Assembly: GCA_023389575.1 (NCBI GenBank)
Contig: JAEWEG010000018.1
Location: forward strand, 244,274 to 308,273
Direction of reading: 5' to 3'
Length of the DNA: 64,000 nucleotides
Source of the DNA: Chloroflexota bacterium
GTDB lineage: Bacteria; Chloroflexota; Chloroflexia; Thermomicrobiales; UBA6265
Shown one piece after another: positions 29,357 through 37,709 of the stretch. Position numbers and translations under genes: made by a program. The notes beneath the pieces are model-generated. The model was not told the origin of the DNA. It saw only the letters and a program-made list of their open reading frames with translations, and ran no database searches. The first letter of the stretch is position 1, and each line of letters begins with the position of its first letter.

Positions 29357-29926
29357 CTAACCGAACGAGGGGATCGCCTCGATCAAGTCCAGCCGGGCCT
29401 GGACGATCGCCGCTGCGAATGCCTGGTCCTGCGCCAGGATGCCCGACTCCTCCAGCTCGTCATCGTCGAGCAGGTGCACCGAGCCGTCGGGCAGGATCAC
29501 CATGTCCAGGTACAAGTCGTGCCACACCAGCACCCGCTCCCCGTCGACATCATCTAGGAAGGCAGGGTAGGTGACATTCCCGTACCAGCCCCGCGTTCTA
29601 CCCTCTGGCGAGATTACGGCGAAGGCGTTGTACGGATGACGGGCCGAAAACAACTCGCGAACGGTATCGCCGGGTATGAACTTCAGCCCCGCGACCTCCA
29701 CGTTCGGCACCGTCCATTCGGCCACCAGTTCGATCCAGGGCGATGGCGCGGGTGTGGTCACACGTACCGCCGGATACCGCGCCGCCTCCGAGCCGTCTGG
29801 CGCCCGTTTCACCACCGTCACCGTTTCGCCAACGGAAATGTCCTCGAACCCGGCGATCGAGATTGGGTCCGGGGTCCACACACCGTTCCACAGTCCTGGA
29901 GGATGGACATGCGGTTCGTCAGGCAT
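29357..29926 (-). CDS. DUF402-domain protein
   Basis: A 189-residue DUF402 (FAU-1/Ntdp-like) protein. The C-terminal half has the family pattern: RGWYGNVTYPAF near residue 111, VLVWHDLYLDMVILPDG near 132 with conserved aspartates, and HLLDDDELEES. Family members characterised in Firmicutes hydrolyse nucleoside tri- and diphosphates; this is transferred knowledge and not shown here. The first 80 residues include a KRAPDGSEAARYPA segment and a WIELVAEW strand. Its ATG overlaps the stop of the acetyltransferase upstream by eight bases, so both are probably translated together. Confidence 0.8.
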   Translation of the reverse strand: MPDEPHVHPPGLWNGVWTPDPISIAGFEDISVGETVTVVKRAPDGSEAARYPAVRVTTPAPSPWIELVAEWTVPNVEVAGLKFIPGDTVRELFSARHPYNAFAVISPEGRTRGWYGNVTYPAFLDDVDGERVLVWHDLYLDMVILPDGSVHLLDDDELEESGILAQDQAFAAAIVQARLDLIEAIPSFG

Positions 29927-30437
29927 CGTCCGGCCGATCGATCAGGCACTCCACGATCACGACATCCTTCCACTCGCCATCGAGCTGGGCGTGGCGCTCA
30001 TACACACCCACGCGCCGGAATCCGACGCTCTCGGCAAGCCGCAGGCTGGCGACGTTCTCTGGAAAAATACGGGAGACCAGTTTCCAGAAACCGGCCTCAC
30101 GCGCGGCGTCGATCAGTCCGGTCAACGCCGCCCGTCCCGCCCCCTGCCCGCGTGCCTCGCGCGCCACATACACCGAGTACTCCGCGATGCCGGCGTAGCA
30201 CTCCCGCGGCCGGTATGACGAGGTCGCCGCGAAGGCGACAACCTCGTCGTCATCCTGGGTGACCACCACCACCGGATGCCGTCCATCGAACCAGGCGGCG
30301 ATGTCCTCGGCGGTCCGGTGCCGGGTCTCGAAGGTCGCGATCCGGTCATCGATGCCGTCGTTGTAGATCCGGGCAATGGCCGCGCTGTCGGAGGGTGTCC
30401 CTGGCCGGACCACCAAACGGGTTGGGGATGTGACCAT
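29919..30437 (-). CDS. GNAT acetyltransferase, ArsN1/phosphinothricin type
   Basis: A 172-residue GNAT N-acetyltransferase. The acetyl-CoA motif is EYSVYVAREARGQGAGRAALTGL near residue 85-107 (R/Q-x-x-G-x-G/A), and the rest follows the arsinothricin/phosphinothricin acetyltransferase pattern: IARIYNDGIDDRIATFET near 21, a RPRECYAGIAEYSVYV strand and KLVSRIFPENVASLRLAESVGFRRVGVYERHAQLDGEW. ArsN1 proteins acetylate the antibiotic arsinothricin, but no ars genes lie nearby, so the natural substrate is open. It sits three bases from the phosphohexomutase stop. Confidence 0.85.
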   Translation of the reverse strand: MVTSPTRLVVRPGTPSDSAAIARIYNDGIDDRIATFETRHRTAEDIAAWFDGRHPVVVVTQDDDEVVAFAATSSYRPRECYAGIAEYSVYVAREARGQGAGRAALTGLIDAAREAGFWKLVSRIFPENVASLRLAESVGFRRVGVYERHAQLDGEWKDVVIVECLIDRPDDA

Positions 30438-30440
30438 TGG

Positions 30441-31823
30441 CTATCCTCGAATCAGCCCGAGCACCTCGGCCGTCTTCTCGTCCAGAAGTGTTTTCTCGTC
30501 CGCCTCGACATTGAGCCGCAGCAGCGGCTGGGTGTTGGAGGCGCGCAGGTTGAACCACCAGTCGTCGAAGTTCACCGTCAACCCATCGAGGTGATCCAGT
30601 TCCGCGCCCTCGGCGGCGTAGGTCTGCTCGACCAGGCGAACGGTTTCCTCGACATCCGGCACCTCGGAGTTGATTTCACCAGAGCGCACGCGCGTGTCGA
30701 TCGGTCCGAGGATTTCCGACAGTGGTTGACCCTCATCGGAGACGAGTTGCAGCACCGTCAGCAGGGCGATCAGGCCCGAATCGGCGTACCAGTTGTCGCG
30801 GAAGTAGAAGTGGCCCGAGTGCTCGCCACCGAAGATCGCGTCCTCTTTCCGCATCAGCGCCTTGATGAACGAGTGACCCACGCGGGCCCTGATCGGTCGT
30901 CCGCCGTGTCCCTCGATGGTCTCCGGAACGGTTCGCGAGCAGATCAGGTTGTAGACGATCGCGGAGTTCGGGAACTTGCGAAGCATCTGGATCGACACCA
31001 TCGCGGTCGTCATGTCGCCGCCGATGAACGCGCCATTCTCGTCGATCAGGAACATCCGGTCCGCGTCGCCATCGAACGCGACGCCAAGGTCACACCCCTG
31101 TTCGATCACGGTTCGTTGCAGGTCGCGGATGTTCTCCGGCTCGATCGGGTTCGCCTCGTGGTTGGGGAACGATCCGTCGAGCTCGAAGTACAGCGGCACC
31201 ACCTCGCAGGGCAGCTTCTCGAACACGCCCGGAATCAGCTTGCCCGCCATGCCGTTCCCGGCGTCGATCGCGATCTTCAGCGGCTTGATGGTCGAAACAT
31301 CGATCATGCCGAGCACGTGGTCGCCGTAGGCGGTCAGTACGTCGCGCTCGCCGAGGTCGCCCCGCTTGCCGGACGGTTCGGGAAACTGGCCGCTCACCAC
31401 CATGTCCCGGATGTCGGCGATGCCGGTGTCCATCGACAGCGCGCGGGCCTCTTCCCGGCAAATCTTGAACCCGTTGTACATCGCTGGGTTGTGGGAGGCC
31501 GTGATCATCACCCCGGCGTCGTAGCCATACTTGCCCACGGCGAAATACAGCGTGTCCGTGGATACCAGGCCAATGTCGGTGACGTTCGCCCCCTGGTCTC
31601 GCAGCCCGTCGATCAGCGCCGCCGAAAGTGATGGCCCCGAAAGCCGCATGTCTCGGCCGACGACCACCTCGCTGGACTCCAGGAATGCCGCCGTCGCCCG
31701 TCCGATCCGGTAGGCGATCTCCGGGGTCAGTTCGCCAGGGACGACCCCTCGCACGTCGTAGGCCTTGAACAACGCGCCCACGGACGGGTCAAGCGCTTCA
31801 TATGCGGTGTTGGCGCCGGTCAT
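30441..31823 (-). CDS. Phosphomannomutase/phosphoglucomutase
   Basis: A 460-residue alpha-D-phosphohexomutase. The phosphoserine loop is TASHNPAMYNG (near residue 105), the metal loop is DGDADRMFLID near 250, the sugar loop is GGEHSGHFYF near 325, and the phosphate-binding loop is RASNTQPLLRLNVEA near 430. It interconverts hexose 1- and 6-phosphates, feeding nucleotide sugars for the cell envelope and the polysaccharide island 6 kb away. I start at ATG 31823, with GGAGG eight bases upstream; earlier in-frame ATG/GTG codons overlap the ribosome site itself. Confidence 0.92.
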   Translation of the reverse strand: MTGANTAYEALDPSVGALFKAYDVRGVVPGELTPEIAYRIGRATAAFLESSEVVVGRDMRLSGPSLSAALIDGLRDQGANVTDIGLVSTDTLYFAVGKYGYDAGVMITASHNPAMYNGFKICREEARALSMDTGIADIRDMVVSGQFPEPSGKRGDLGERDVLTAYGDHVLGMIDVSTIKPLKIAIDAGNGMAGKLIPGVFEKLPCEVVPLYFELDGSFPNHEANPIEPENIRDLQRTVIEQGCDLGVAFDGDADRMFLIDENGAFIGGDMTTAMVSIQMLRKFPNSAIVYNLICSRTVPETIEGHGGRPIRARVGHSFIKALMRKEDAIFGGEHSGHFYFRDNWYADSGLIALLTVLQLVSDEGQPLSEILGPIDTRVRSGEINSEVPDVEETVRLVEQTYAAEGAELDHLDGLTVNFDDWWFNLRASNTQPLLRLNVEADEKTLLDEKTAEVLGLIRG

Positions 31824-31965
31824 CGTCATCTCCTCCACATCAAGTCACGCGATTTGATGGCGCTAGTATCGCCGATTGCACCACTCGCGAGATGTCGCCG
31901 GCGCGCGCATTCCGCGTATCATGACCGGAAAGGCCATCGTCTGGAGCAGGGAGAAGCACGTCGTC

Positions 31966-32943
31966 GTGTCAGTCGTGGATGAAAACCGGGAACCCGAACG
32001 CCACCTCGCGTTCGACGCGCGAGTCGACCTGCACCTGCACACCTACGCCAGCGATGGATTCTGGTCGCCATCCGAGCTCGTCAGCTATCTCGTCGAACAC
32101 GGATTCGAGGTCGGAGCCGTCTGCGATCACGATACCCAGGACTCGGTGCTGGAGGCGATCGACCTCGGACGGCGCCGGGGCGTCCAGATAGTCCCCGGCA
32201 CGGAGGTCACCGTCCGTTGGGATGGGCGCCAGTGGCACCTGCTGGTCTATGGCATCCGCCCCGATGACCAGCGTCCGGAAGCCGCCGCGTTCCTGGAGAT
32301 CATGGCCGAACACGACCGGCGTTTCATGGCCCTGGCGGCGGATGCCCGCCAGCGGGTGGAAGCCTCGGGCCGGTCCATTCCCTCGGTCGAGCGGGAGGTT
32401 GGCGAGCGCAAGCAGATGCCGGTGCACATTCTGCGCGCCATGATTCGCGATGGCCACGTCCCGCGCCTCAAGGAGGCCGCGGAACTGGTCGTCGAGCTAG
32501 GCGGGCACTTCACCACCGACACGCCGCTCGAGGAGGTCGTGGCGGCCGCTCACGAAGCTGACGGAGTCTGTGTGTTGGCGCATCCCGGCCGCGCCGATCT
32601 TGGACCAGCCCTGACCGCCAAGACGCTCGATCGGCTGCTGAAGGTTGCCCCGATCGACGGCCTCGAAGGTCATTACCGAACCTACTCCGATCACGACACC
32701 AGGCGCTATCGCCAGATGGCTGAAAGCCGCGGACTGTTGGTCGGCATCGGCTCCGACTCGCATGGACCCGGCGTCCCAGTCGATCCCCGTCCCTGGCGCG
32801 CCGCCTGGGGCCGCGCCCTGCTCACTCGTCTCGGCTACACCGTCGCCGCCTCACCGGATGACGACGACTGGTCCCCCGGCATGGACCCCCAGAACATCAA
32901 ACCCAAACGATCGCGCAAACAGCCAGGTCCTCCGTCCACCTGA
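31966..32943 (+). CDS. PHP-domain phosphoesterase
   Basis: About 325 residues of the PHP superfamily, the YciV/RNase AM-like group. Metal ligands are in DLHLHTYASDG near residue 20, the AVCDHDTQDSV segment near 51, a GTEVTV glutamate strand, VCVLAHPGR near residue 200 and GSDSHGPG near residue 262. Such enzymes hydrolyse phosphodiesters, for instance 5'-3' RNA or 3',5'-pAp. The C-terminal 40 residues are basic and unconserved. The start is uncertain: GTG 31966 has GGGAG upstream at a longish distance; in-frame ATG 31921 and 31876 lengthen the protein without family support. Confidence 0.85.
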   Translation: MSVVDENREPERHLAFDARVDLHLHTYASDGFWSPSELVSYLVEHGFEVGAVCDHDTQDSVLEAIDLGRRRGVQIVPGTEVTVRWDGRQWHLLVYGIRPDDQRPEAAAFLEIMAEHDRRFMALAADARQRVEASGRSIPSVEREVGERKQMPVHILRAMIRDGHVPRLKEAAELVVELGGHFTTDTPLEEVVAAAHEADGVCVLAHPGRADLGPALTAKTLDRLLKVAPIDGLEGHYRTYSDHDTRRYRQMAESRGLLVGIGSDSHGPGVPVDPRPWRAAWGRALLTRLGYTVAASPDDDDWSPGMDPQNIKPKRSRKQPGPPST

Positions 32944-33172
32944 CCGATAGCCTACCCATCTGGGGTACGGGCGGACCTGCAGCCGGTTGCATGCTCCACC
33001 ACCGCCCGCGCGGCGACGGCGGATGTTGTCCGCCGATCGTTCGCCCATGCCCCGCCTCGCCACCCAATGTCGCACGGGGTGGCCCTGGATTGGCGTGATT
33101 TTCCGTCCTCGATGCGTTCACTGGGTGGACACGTTCGACCCCATTCACCCACGCCTCGAAGGGAACTCCACC

Positions 33173-33343
33173 ATGACGCAATCGTACGAACTCTCACGGC
33201 CGCTGATGTCCATGTCACCCCACCACGGGCACGACAACATCATTCATGCGCCGACATTAATTCTTTCGCCCGCAATAAATCCACCGGGCGAAAACCCCGT
33301 CACTCCGGGCAAATCCGCCCCGGAAAGGGAATTAATGGATTAA
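33173..33343 (+). CDS. Small ORF inside repeat copy A
   Basis: A 56-residue frame starting at ATG 33173 with AAGGGAA upstream at good spacing. It contains SPHHGHDNIIHAPTLIL and a proline-rich tail, with no recognisable motif. The same DNIIxAxTLI and P-V-x-P-G residues appear in copy B, but there the start codon and the rest are out of frame with each other. So it may be a real small gene with a decayed copy, or the resemblance may be only at the DNA level. Confidence 0.3.
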   Translation: MTQSYELSRPLMSMSPHHGHDNIIHAPTLILSPAINPPGENPVTPGKSAPERELMD

Positions 33344-33363
33344 TGGATTTATTGCGGGCGAAA
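33264..33363. repeat. 20-bp inverted repeat interleaved with a 9-bp inverted repeat
   Basis: TTTCGCCCGCAATAAATCCA (33264-33283) is perfectly complementary to 33344-33363. CATTAATTC (33255-33263) pairs with GAATTAATG (33329-33337). The arms are in the order a-b-a'-b', which can only fold as alternatives or a pseudoknot. ATTAATGG is also tandemly repeated at 33331-33346. Confidence 0.75.
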
Positions 33364-33395
33364 ACACACGGAGCGCATCGCCGGCCACTCCCCGC

Positions 33396-35072
33396 CTAGT
33401 AGCCGAGGACATTGCCCTCCACGCGGGCGTCGGTTCCGCCGATCAGGATGCCGGTCTCCGGGTCGCGAGCGATGATCTGCGCGGCGCCGCCACCATCCCA
33501 CGGACCGAGCAGGCGGACCGAATGGCCACGCTCTCGCAACCCGGCGATCACGTCCTCGCCAAGCCGATCCTCGACCTGCAGTTCAAACGGGTTATCGATC
33601 ACGGAAGGATCGGTACCAGGCCAGCTTGTCCACCGAGGCTGCTCGATCGCCTCCTGCGCATCCAGGCCGCCGTCGATCATCCCGACCAGCGCCTGGAGGT
33701 TCCACTGGGGCTGTCCGTCGCCACCCGGGGTGCCGCCGACCAGCACCGGCCGCCCCTCGCCGTCTGCCACCATGTAGCAGTTCAGCGTGTGCATGGTCTT
33801 CTTGCCCGGCGCGTACTGGTTCACATGGCCGTCCTGCAGCGTGAACCCGCGGCCGACGCGATTGTTGAGCACCACGCCGGTGTCGCCCCCGACTACGCCG
33901 GAGCCGAACGCGCTCGACACCGACTGGATCAGCGACACCATGATGCCGCTGGAATCGACCACGTTCAGGTAAGTGGTATCCCCATCCTGATGGTCCCCGC
34001 CCGGAACATCGGTCGCCGCGCTGCTCGGATCGATTTCCGCGAACCGCTTCGCCGCCCACGGCTTGGACAGCAGTGTATCGAGCGGCGTGTCGTGGAAGTT
34101 GGGATCGGCGGCATGGCGCAGCCGGTCGGCGAACGCCAGCTTCTTCGCCTCGACCAGAAGGTGGATCGATTCGGCGGACACCACGTCGGAAATGCTCGCC
34201 TGCTCGATGATATTCAACTCTTCCAGCAGGATGAGCCCCTGTGACGGAATCGCGGTCTGATACACGGTGTGACCGCGATAGGTCGTGCTGATCGGCGTGC
34301 CGATGTCGGTGGAGTGGTCCGCGAAATCGTCCGTGGAAAGCGCGCCGCCGACCGACGCCAGGTAGTCGGTGATGCGCTTCGCCAGCGAGCCCCGGTAGAA
34401 GGAGTCCAGCCCGCCGGAGCCGAGTTCCTCCAGGGTCCGGGCGAGATCAACCTGGCGAAGACGTTCGCCCGCCGCTGGCGCCTTGCCACCGGGAAGGAAC
34501 ACCGCCGCCGCGGCCGCGTCCTGGCTCAGCAGGGGAGCCGCGTCGGCGATGGCCTTCGCCCCGAGCGGATGCAGCGGAAACCCCTCCCGCGCCAGGAAGA
34601 TGGCCGTCTCCGCCACCTGCGCGAAGGACATCGTCCCGTACCGGGACAGCAATTGATCGTAGGCATCGATCATTCCGGGGACCGAAATCGAAAGCGCCCC
34701 CTGATAGGGCATCTGCGTTCCACCGGCGCTTCCCTTGGACCGCATCAGCTCGATCGACGCCTCCCGCGGGGAGATGCCGCTCCCTTGTACCGATACGGTG
34801 CTCCCAGCACCACCCTTCGCTCCCGGGATGTGCAGCACGGCGAAAAGGTCGCCACCCAGGCCGCACATCTCCGGCATCACCACCGCGGCCACTAGCCCGG
34901 CCGCGACGGCCGCGTCCACGGCGTTGCCGCCGGCGCGGAGGATGTTGATTCCCGCCTCGGCGGTCAACGGGTGGGCGGCGCCGATCATCCCCCGGTCGCT
35001 GTAGGTCGGGTAGGCGCGTCGTCGCGGCCAGTCGGTCGAGGTCGTGGGAGATGTCTGGGGAAAGCCGATCAT
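33396..35072 (-). CDS. ggt: Gamma-glutamyltransferase family protein
   Basis: A 558-residue GGT-type Ntn hydrolase, made as one chain that cleaves itself before a threonine. The likely nucleophile is the Thr in GDTTYLNVVDSSG near residue 365; SLIQSVSSAFGSG and GVVLNNRVGRGF follow, and the small-subunit end has GGTPGGDGQPQ and ARVEGNVLGY. The N-terminal half has AGGNAVDAAVAAGLVAAVVMPEMCGLGGDLF. No signal peptide is seen, so unlike E. coli Ggt it may be cytosolic. The start is ATG 35072 with GAGGAG eight bases upstream; a longer in-frame reading from 35291 is dropped. Confidence 0.9.
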   Translation of the reverse strand: MIGFPQTSPTTSTDWPRRRAYPTYSDRGMIGAAHPLTAEAGINILRAGGNAVDAAVAAGLVAAVVMPEMCGLGGDLFAVLHIPGAKGGAGSTVSVQGSGISPREASIELMRSKGSAGGTQMPYQGALSISVPGMIDAYDQLLSRYGTMSFAQVAETAIFLAREGFPLHPLGAKAIADAAPLLSQDAAAAAVFLPGGKAPAAGERLRQVDLARTLEELGSGGLDSFYRGSLAKRITDYLASVGGALSTDDFADHSTDIGTPISTTYRGHTVYQTAIPSQGLILLEELNIIEQASISDVVSAESIHLLVEAKKLAFADRLRHAADPNFHDTPLDTLLSKPWAAKRFAEIDPSSAATDVPGGDHQDGDTTYLNVVDSSGIMVSLIQSVSSAFGSGVVGGDTGVVLNNRVGRGFTLQDGHVNQYAPGKKTMHTLNCYMVADGEGRPVLVGGTPGGDGQPQWNLQALVGMIDGGLDAQEAIEQPRWTSWPGTDPSVIDNPFELQVEDRLGEDVIAGLRERGHSVRLLGPWDGGGAAQIIARDPETGILIGGTDARVEGNVLGY

Positions 35073-35214
35073 TGGGGACTCCTCATAACGTCGCGGAACG
35101 CGGGCAACACGTACTGAGAAGCCATTGTCCCGGAAATGGTGGGCGGCGCAACCCGGCGCACCGGCGCCGGGTCGAATCGCCGACCGATAGGGGAGGGGGA
35201 TGCTGGAACCGAGG

Positions 35215-35691
35215 CTAGCCGATGAAGCCGAAGAAGTCCTGAATCGAGTCCCGGGCCGACTGGTCCAGCACGGAGGCCCAACCCCAGGCAAGGAGGATCG
35301 CGAGGATCAGGAGCGTCGCCACCAGTCCCAGGTAGAACCCGCGCATGCCCCGTTCGGGAGCGGTGGAGGCGTAGGCAGTGAGGGGAGGGTTCTCGAGCTC
35401 CCATGGCGCCTTCTCCACGCTGGCGGGCGCCACCCAGGCGGGCGACGAGGTCGAGGTCGTCGACCCACTCGCTCCATACGAAGTGGAACTGGTCGAGACT
35501 GGCGACACCGGCACCGAGATCGCGGCGGTTGCCTGCGAATCGGGCTCGCTGGCGTCGACCGCCCGGACACTGGCCGTGTCTCCATCGTCCGGCACGTTGA
35601 GCGAGGCCCCACATTCCGCGCAAAACAGGCTGATGCTGCTGTTCGGCGAATCGCAGACCGGGCAGATGCGGGAAGATGACGCTGAACTCAT
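35215..35691 (-). CDS. Zinc-ribbon membrane protein
   Basis: A 158-residue protein with an N-terminal zinc ribbon (CPVCDSPN...FCAECGAS, residues 10-29, two CxxC pairs), a Ser/Thr/Val-rich low-complexity linker (about 35-105), and one C-terminal transmembrane helix (GFYLGLVATLLILAILLAWGW, about 118-138) ending in an amphipathic tail. It would be anchored in the inner membrane with the ribbon in the cytosol. The function is unknown; such short zinc-ribbon membrane proteins are common in Chloroflexota and may be assembly or scaffolding factors. Confidence 0.65.
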   Translation of the reverse strand: MSSASSSRICPVCDSPNSSISLFCAECGASLNVPDDGDTASVRAVDASEPDSQATAAISVPVSPVSTSSTSYGASGSTTSTSSPAWVAPASVEKAPWELENPPLTAYASTAPERGMRGFYLGLVATLLILAILLAWGWASVLDQSARDSIQDFFGFIG

Positions 35692-35718
35692 GAATTCCTC
35701 GCCCCTGTTGAGGTGGAC

Positions 35719-36141
35719 CTAGTTGGCCTCGCTGAGAAAGTGCGAATCCACGGCGAACGCGTCCGCCACCCCGAACCGCTCCATCACCACCAGGCTCAGC
35801 GCGTCGACGAAGCTCAACCCTCGTGGGCTGCGCGAACTGATCACGAGCGCCTTCGCCCGCCGCTCGTCCTGCTCGTCCGCGTGGTAGATCGGCAGCCGGT
35901 GATCGCGCAGCCAGCGCCGGGCGACATCCGGCCCAACCCCTTCGATCAGCAACTCGACGGTCTCGGCGATGACGTGGTTGGTCGTGAACAGCTTGTAGCC
36001 CTGCTCGACGAGTTCGGCGTAGGCGCTGGCGGCCGCCTCATGGGTCTTGTCATTGCGATCCACCAGGGCCACCAGCGCCGATGAATCGACGAAGGCAACG
36101 ATGTCTGGTTGACCATTGTCCTGGAGCGTGGTGTCCGTCAC
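35719..36141 (-). CDS. PIN-domain toxin (VapC-like)
   Basis: A 140-residue PIN ribonuclease. The acidic active-site residues are visible: AFVDSSALVALVDR near residue 15 (first Asp), a VIAETVELL glutamate near residue 57, LSFVDALSLVVM near 109, and VADAFAVDSHF near the C-terminus. It lies 42 bases downstream of a small helix-turn-helix gene, the normal order of an antitoxin followed by a toxin. The long N-terminus (DNGQPD) is ordinary for this family. The RNA target is unknown. Confidence 0.85.
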   Translation of the reverse strand: MTDTTLQDNGQPDIVAFVDSSALVALVDRNDKTHEAAASAYAELVEQGYKLFTTNHVIAETVELLIEGVGPDVARRWLRDHRLPIYHADEQDERRAKALVISSRSPRGLSFVDALSLVVMERFGVADAFAVDSHFLSEAN

Positions 36142-36183
36142 GGATTGATATCCCTCTCGGCTTCGTGGCTTGGTGGCTGTGAA

Positions 36184-36501
36184 TCAGGAGCGGCGGCGCA
36201 GGGCGTCGAGCCGGTAGGCGGCCTTGCCGTCGCCGATGTTGGTGCCGGCTCCCTGACCGATCCCGATCACGTCATCGAGAGGCCGGATGCTGCTCGCGGG
36301 CCGGAGTTTCTCCACGAAGTTCTGACGGACCAGGTTGGCCGCCGCGAACGCATCGAGCACGTCCCGCTCGATGAACCACTGGCCGCCCATCCGCTGGCCC
36401 TTGAGGCGTCCCTCGCGAAGATATCGGCGCACCTGCTCGGTGGACCGATCGAGGCGCTTGGCGGCGTCGCCAACGCTGAGCATTGAGAGTTCGCTGTCCA
36501 T
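36184..36501 (-). CDS. Excisionase-type HTH antitoxin candidate
   Basis: A 105-residue protein with a helix-turn-helix of the excisionase (MerR-like) type: LSVGDAAKRLDRSTEQVRRYLREGRLKGQRMGGQWF (residues 8-43) is the classic winged DNA-binding pattern. The C-terminal 45 residues are not recognised and could neutralise the PIN toxin. It is encoded just before the PIN gene on the same strand. Start ATG 36501. No integrase or attachment site is nearby, which argues against a real excisionase. Confidence 0.75.
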   Translation of the reverse strand: MDSELSMLSVGDAAKRLDRSTEQVRRYLREGRLKGQRMGGQWFIERDVLDAFAAANLVRQNFVEKLRPASSIRPLDDVIGIGQGAGTNIGDGKAAYRLDALRRRS

Positions 36502-36773
36502 ACCTGCCTGTTCCCGTGAAGTCAGGACACGGTCGTGTCCACGTGATCGCCGTGCGATGGCGCGCGTCTTCCATTATCACACCGCGTGCTGGCGAGATTG
36601 GGTCGATGAGCGGTGGCCGTCGATGCGTCGCATGCGACAACATGGTAGCCATTCCGGCGGGTCCGCGGCAAGTGCGCTCGACATCGTGGCGCGGTTTCTC
36701 CGGCTTGTACGTCTATTGTGGTGATGCTTTACTCCCAGCAGAGTCTGCTCTCCGATCAGTAAAGGTACAAGTC

Positions 36774-37709
36774 ATGTCGTTCAGTTCGAACCCCGGCGCT
36801 CCAACCGAATCCGGAATCACGGTCATCGACCTCGAATTCCTCGGCACACCTGGCGTGATCTCCGCGTTCCTGCTGGATGCTGGGGACACCTCGATTCTGA
36901 TCGAAACGGGACCCACCACCACGCTCCCCGCGTTGGAGCGCGGCCTCCGTGAGGCGGGTCGCTCGTTCGAGGACATCGGTCACATCATCGTGACGCATAT
37001 CCACCTGGACCACAGCGGATCCGCTGGCGTGATCCTGCGGGACAACCCTCACATCCAGATCCACGTCCACCCGGCCGGCGCGCCGCACCTGATCGACCCG
37101 GAGCGGCTGGTCCGAAGCGCCGGGCGCATCTACTGCGACGACATGGACCGCCTCTGGGGCGAGATCATCGGCATACCCGAGGAGCGCGTGCACACGCTTG
37201 AAGATGGCGCCTCCATCACGCTCGGCAACCGGTCACTCAGGATCGCCCACACCTCGGGCCACGCCTCCCATCACATCGTGATCTTGGATGAACTGACGGG
37301 AACGCTCTTCACGGGCGACGTCGGAGGAGTCCGCGTACCGGGAACGAGCTACGTCGCGGTGCCGATCCCGCCACCAGAAGTGGATCCGCCCGCGTGGGAG
37401 GTCAGCCTGGAGCGCATCCGTTCGCTCAATCCCACCCGGATCGCGCCAACCCACTTTGGCCTCCACGACGACGTGGAGGCGCATCTCTCCCAGATACTCC
37501 CTCGATTGGCGGACCTGGTCGCGATTGGCGAGAATGCCGGCGACGAGTTGGCCGACACCGAAGAGATGACCCGACGAGTCACCGACTACCAGCGCCAGGC
37601 GTTCGGGGACGAAGCAACTCCGGAAGTCCTTCATCAACTCAGCCTGGCGAATCCGGATCTGCTTGGCGCGCTCGGACTCCAACGATACCTGCGAAAACGG
37701 CCGTCCTAA
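36774..37709 (+). CDS. MBL-fold metallo-hydrolase
   Basis: About 311 residues of the metallo-beta-lactamase fold. The metal motif THIHLDHSG lies near residue 77, with further ligands in HTSGHASHH near residue 155, FTGDVGGVR near 180 and PTHFGLHDD near 230. The C-terminal domain is helical. This group includes glyoxalase II-like and lactonase-like enzymes; the substrate is unknown. ATG 36774 has AAAGG upstream; a longer in-frame reading from 36483 overlaps the promoter side of the HTH gene. Its stop overlaps the convergent Wzz/kinase gene by four bases. Confidence 0.88.
   Translation: MSFSSNPGAPTESGITVIDLEFLGTPGVISAFLLDAGDTSILIETGPTTTLPALERGLREAGRSFEDIGHIIVTHIHLDHSGSAGVILRDNPHIQIHVHPAGAPHLIDPERLVRSAGRIYCDDMDRLWGEIIGIPEERVHTLEDGASITLGNRSLRIAHTSGHASHHIVILDELTGTLFTGDVGGVRVPGTSYVAVPIPPPEVDPPAWEVSLERIRSLNPTRIAPTHFGLHDDVEAHLSQILPRLADLVAIGENAGDELADTEEMTRRVTDYQRQAFGDEATPEVLHQLSLANPDLLGALGLQRYLRKRPS

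Larger units (their letters stand above)
32965..33370 (+). repeat. Dispersed repeat, copy A (leader, small ORF and palindrome)
   Basis: This stretch aligns with 57505-57890. Shared landmarks in the same order are a CCACCACC...CGCGCGG segment, GGCGGA-GTTG, GATTTT, the 13-base core TCGATGCGTTCAC (33109-33121), an SD-ATG 51 bases later, ACGACAACATCATT, ACATTAATT, a CCG-TC-TTCCGGGC-like segment and GGATTAATG. A 7-bp hairpin sits at 33017-33035. Identity looks like 65-75 percent by eye. The 452-base gap holds no other gene. Confidence 0.65.
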
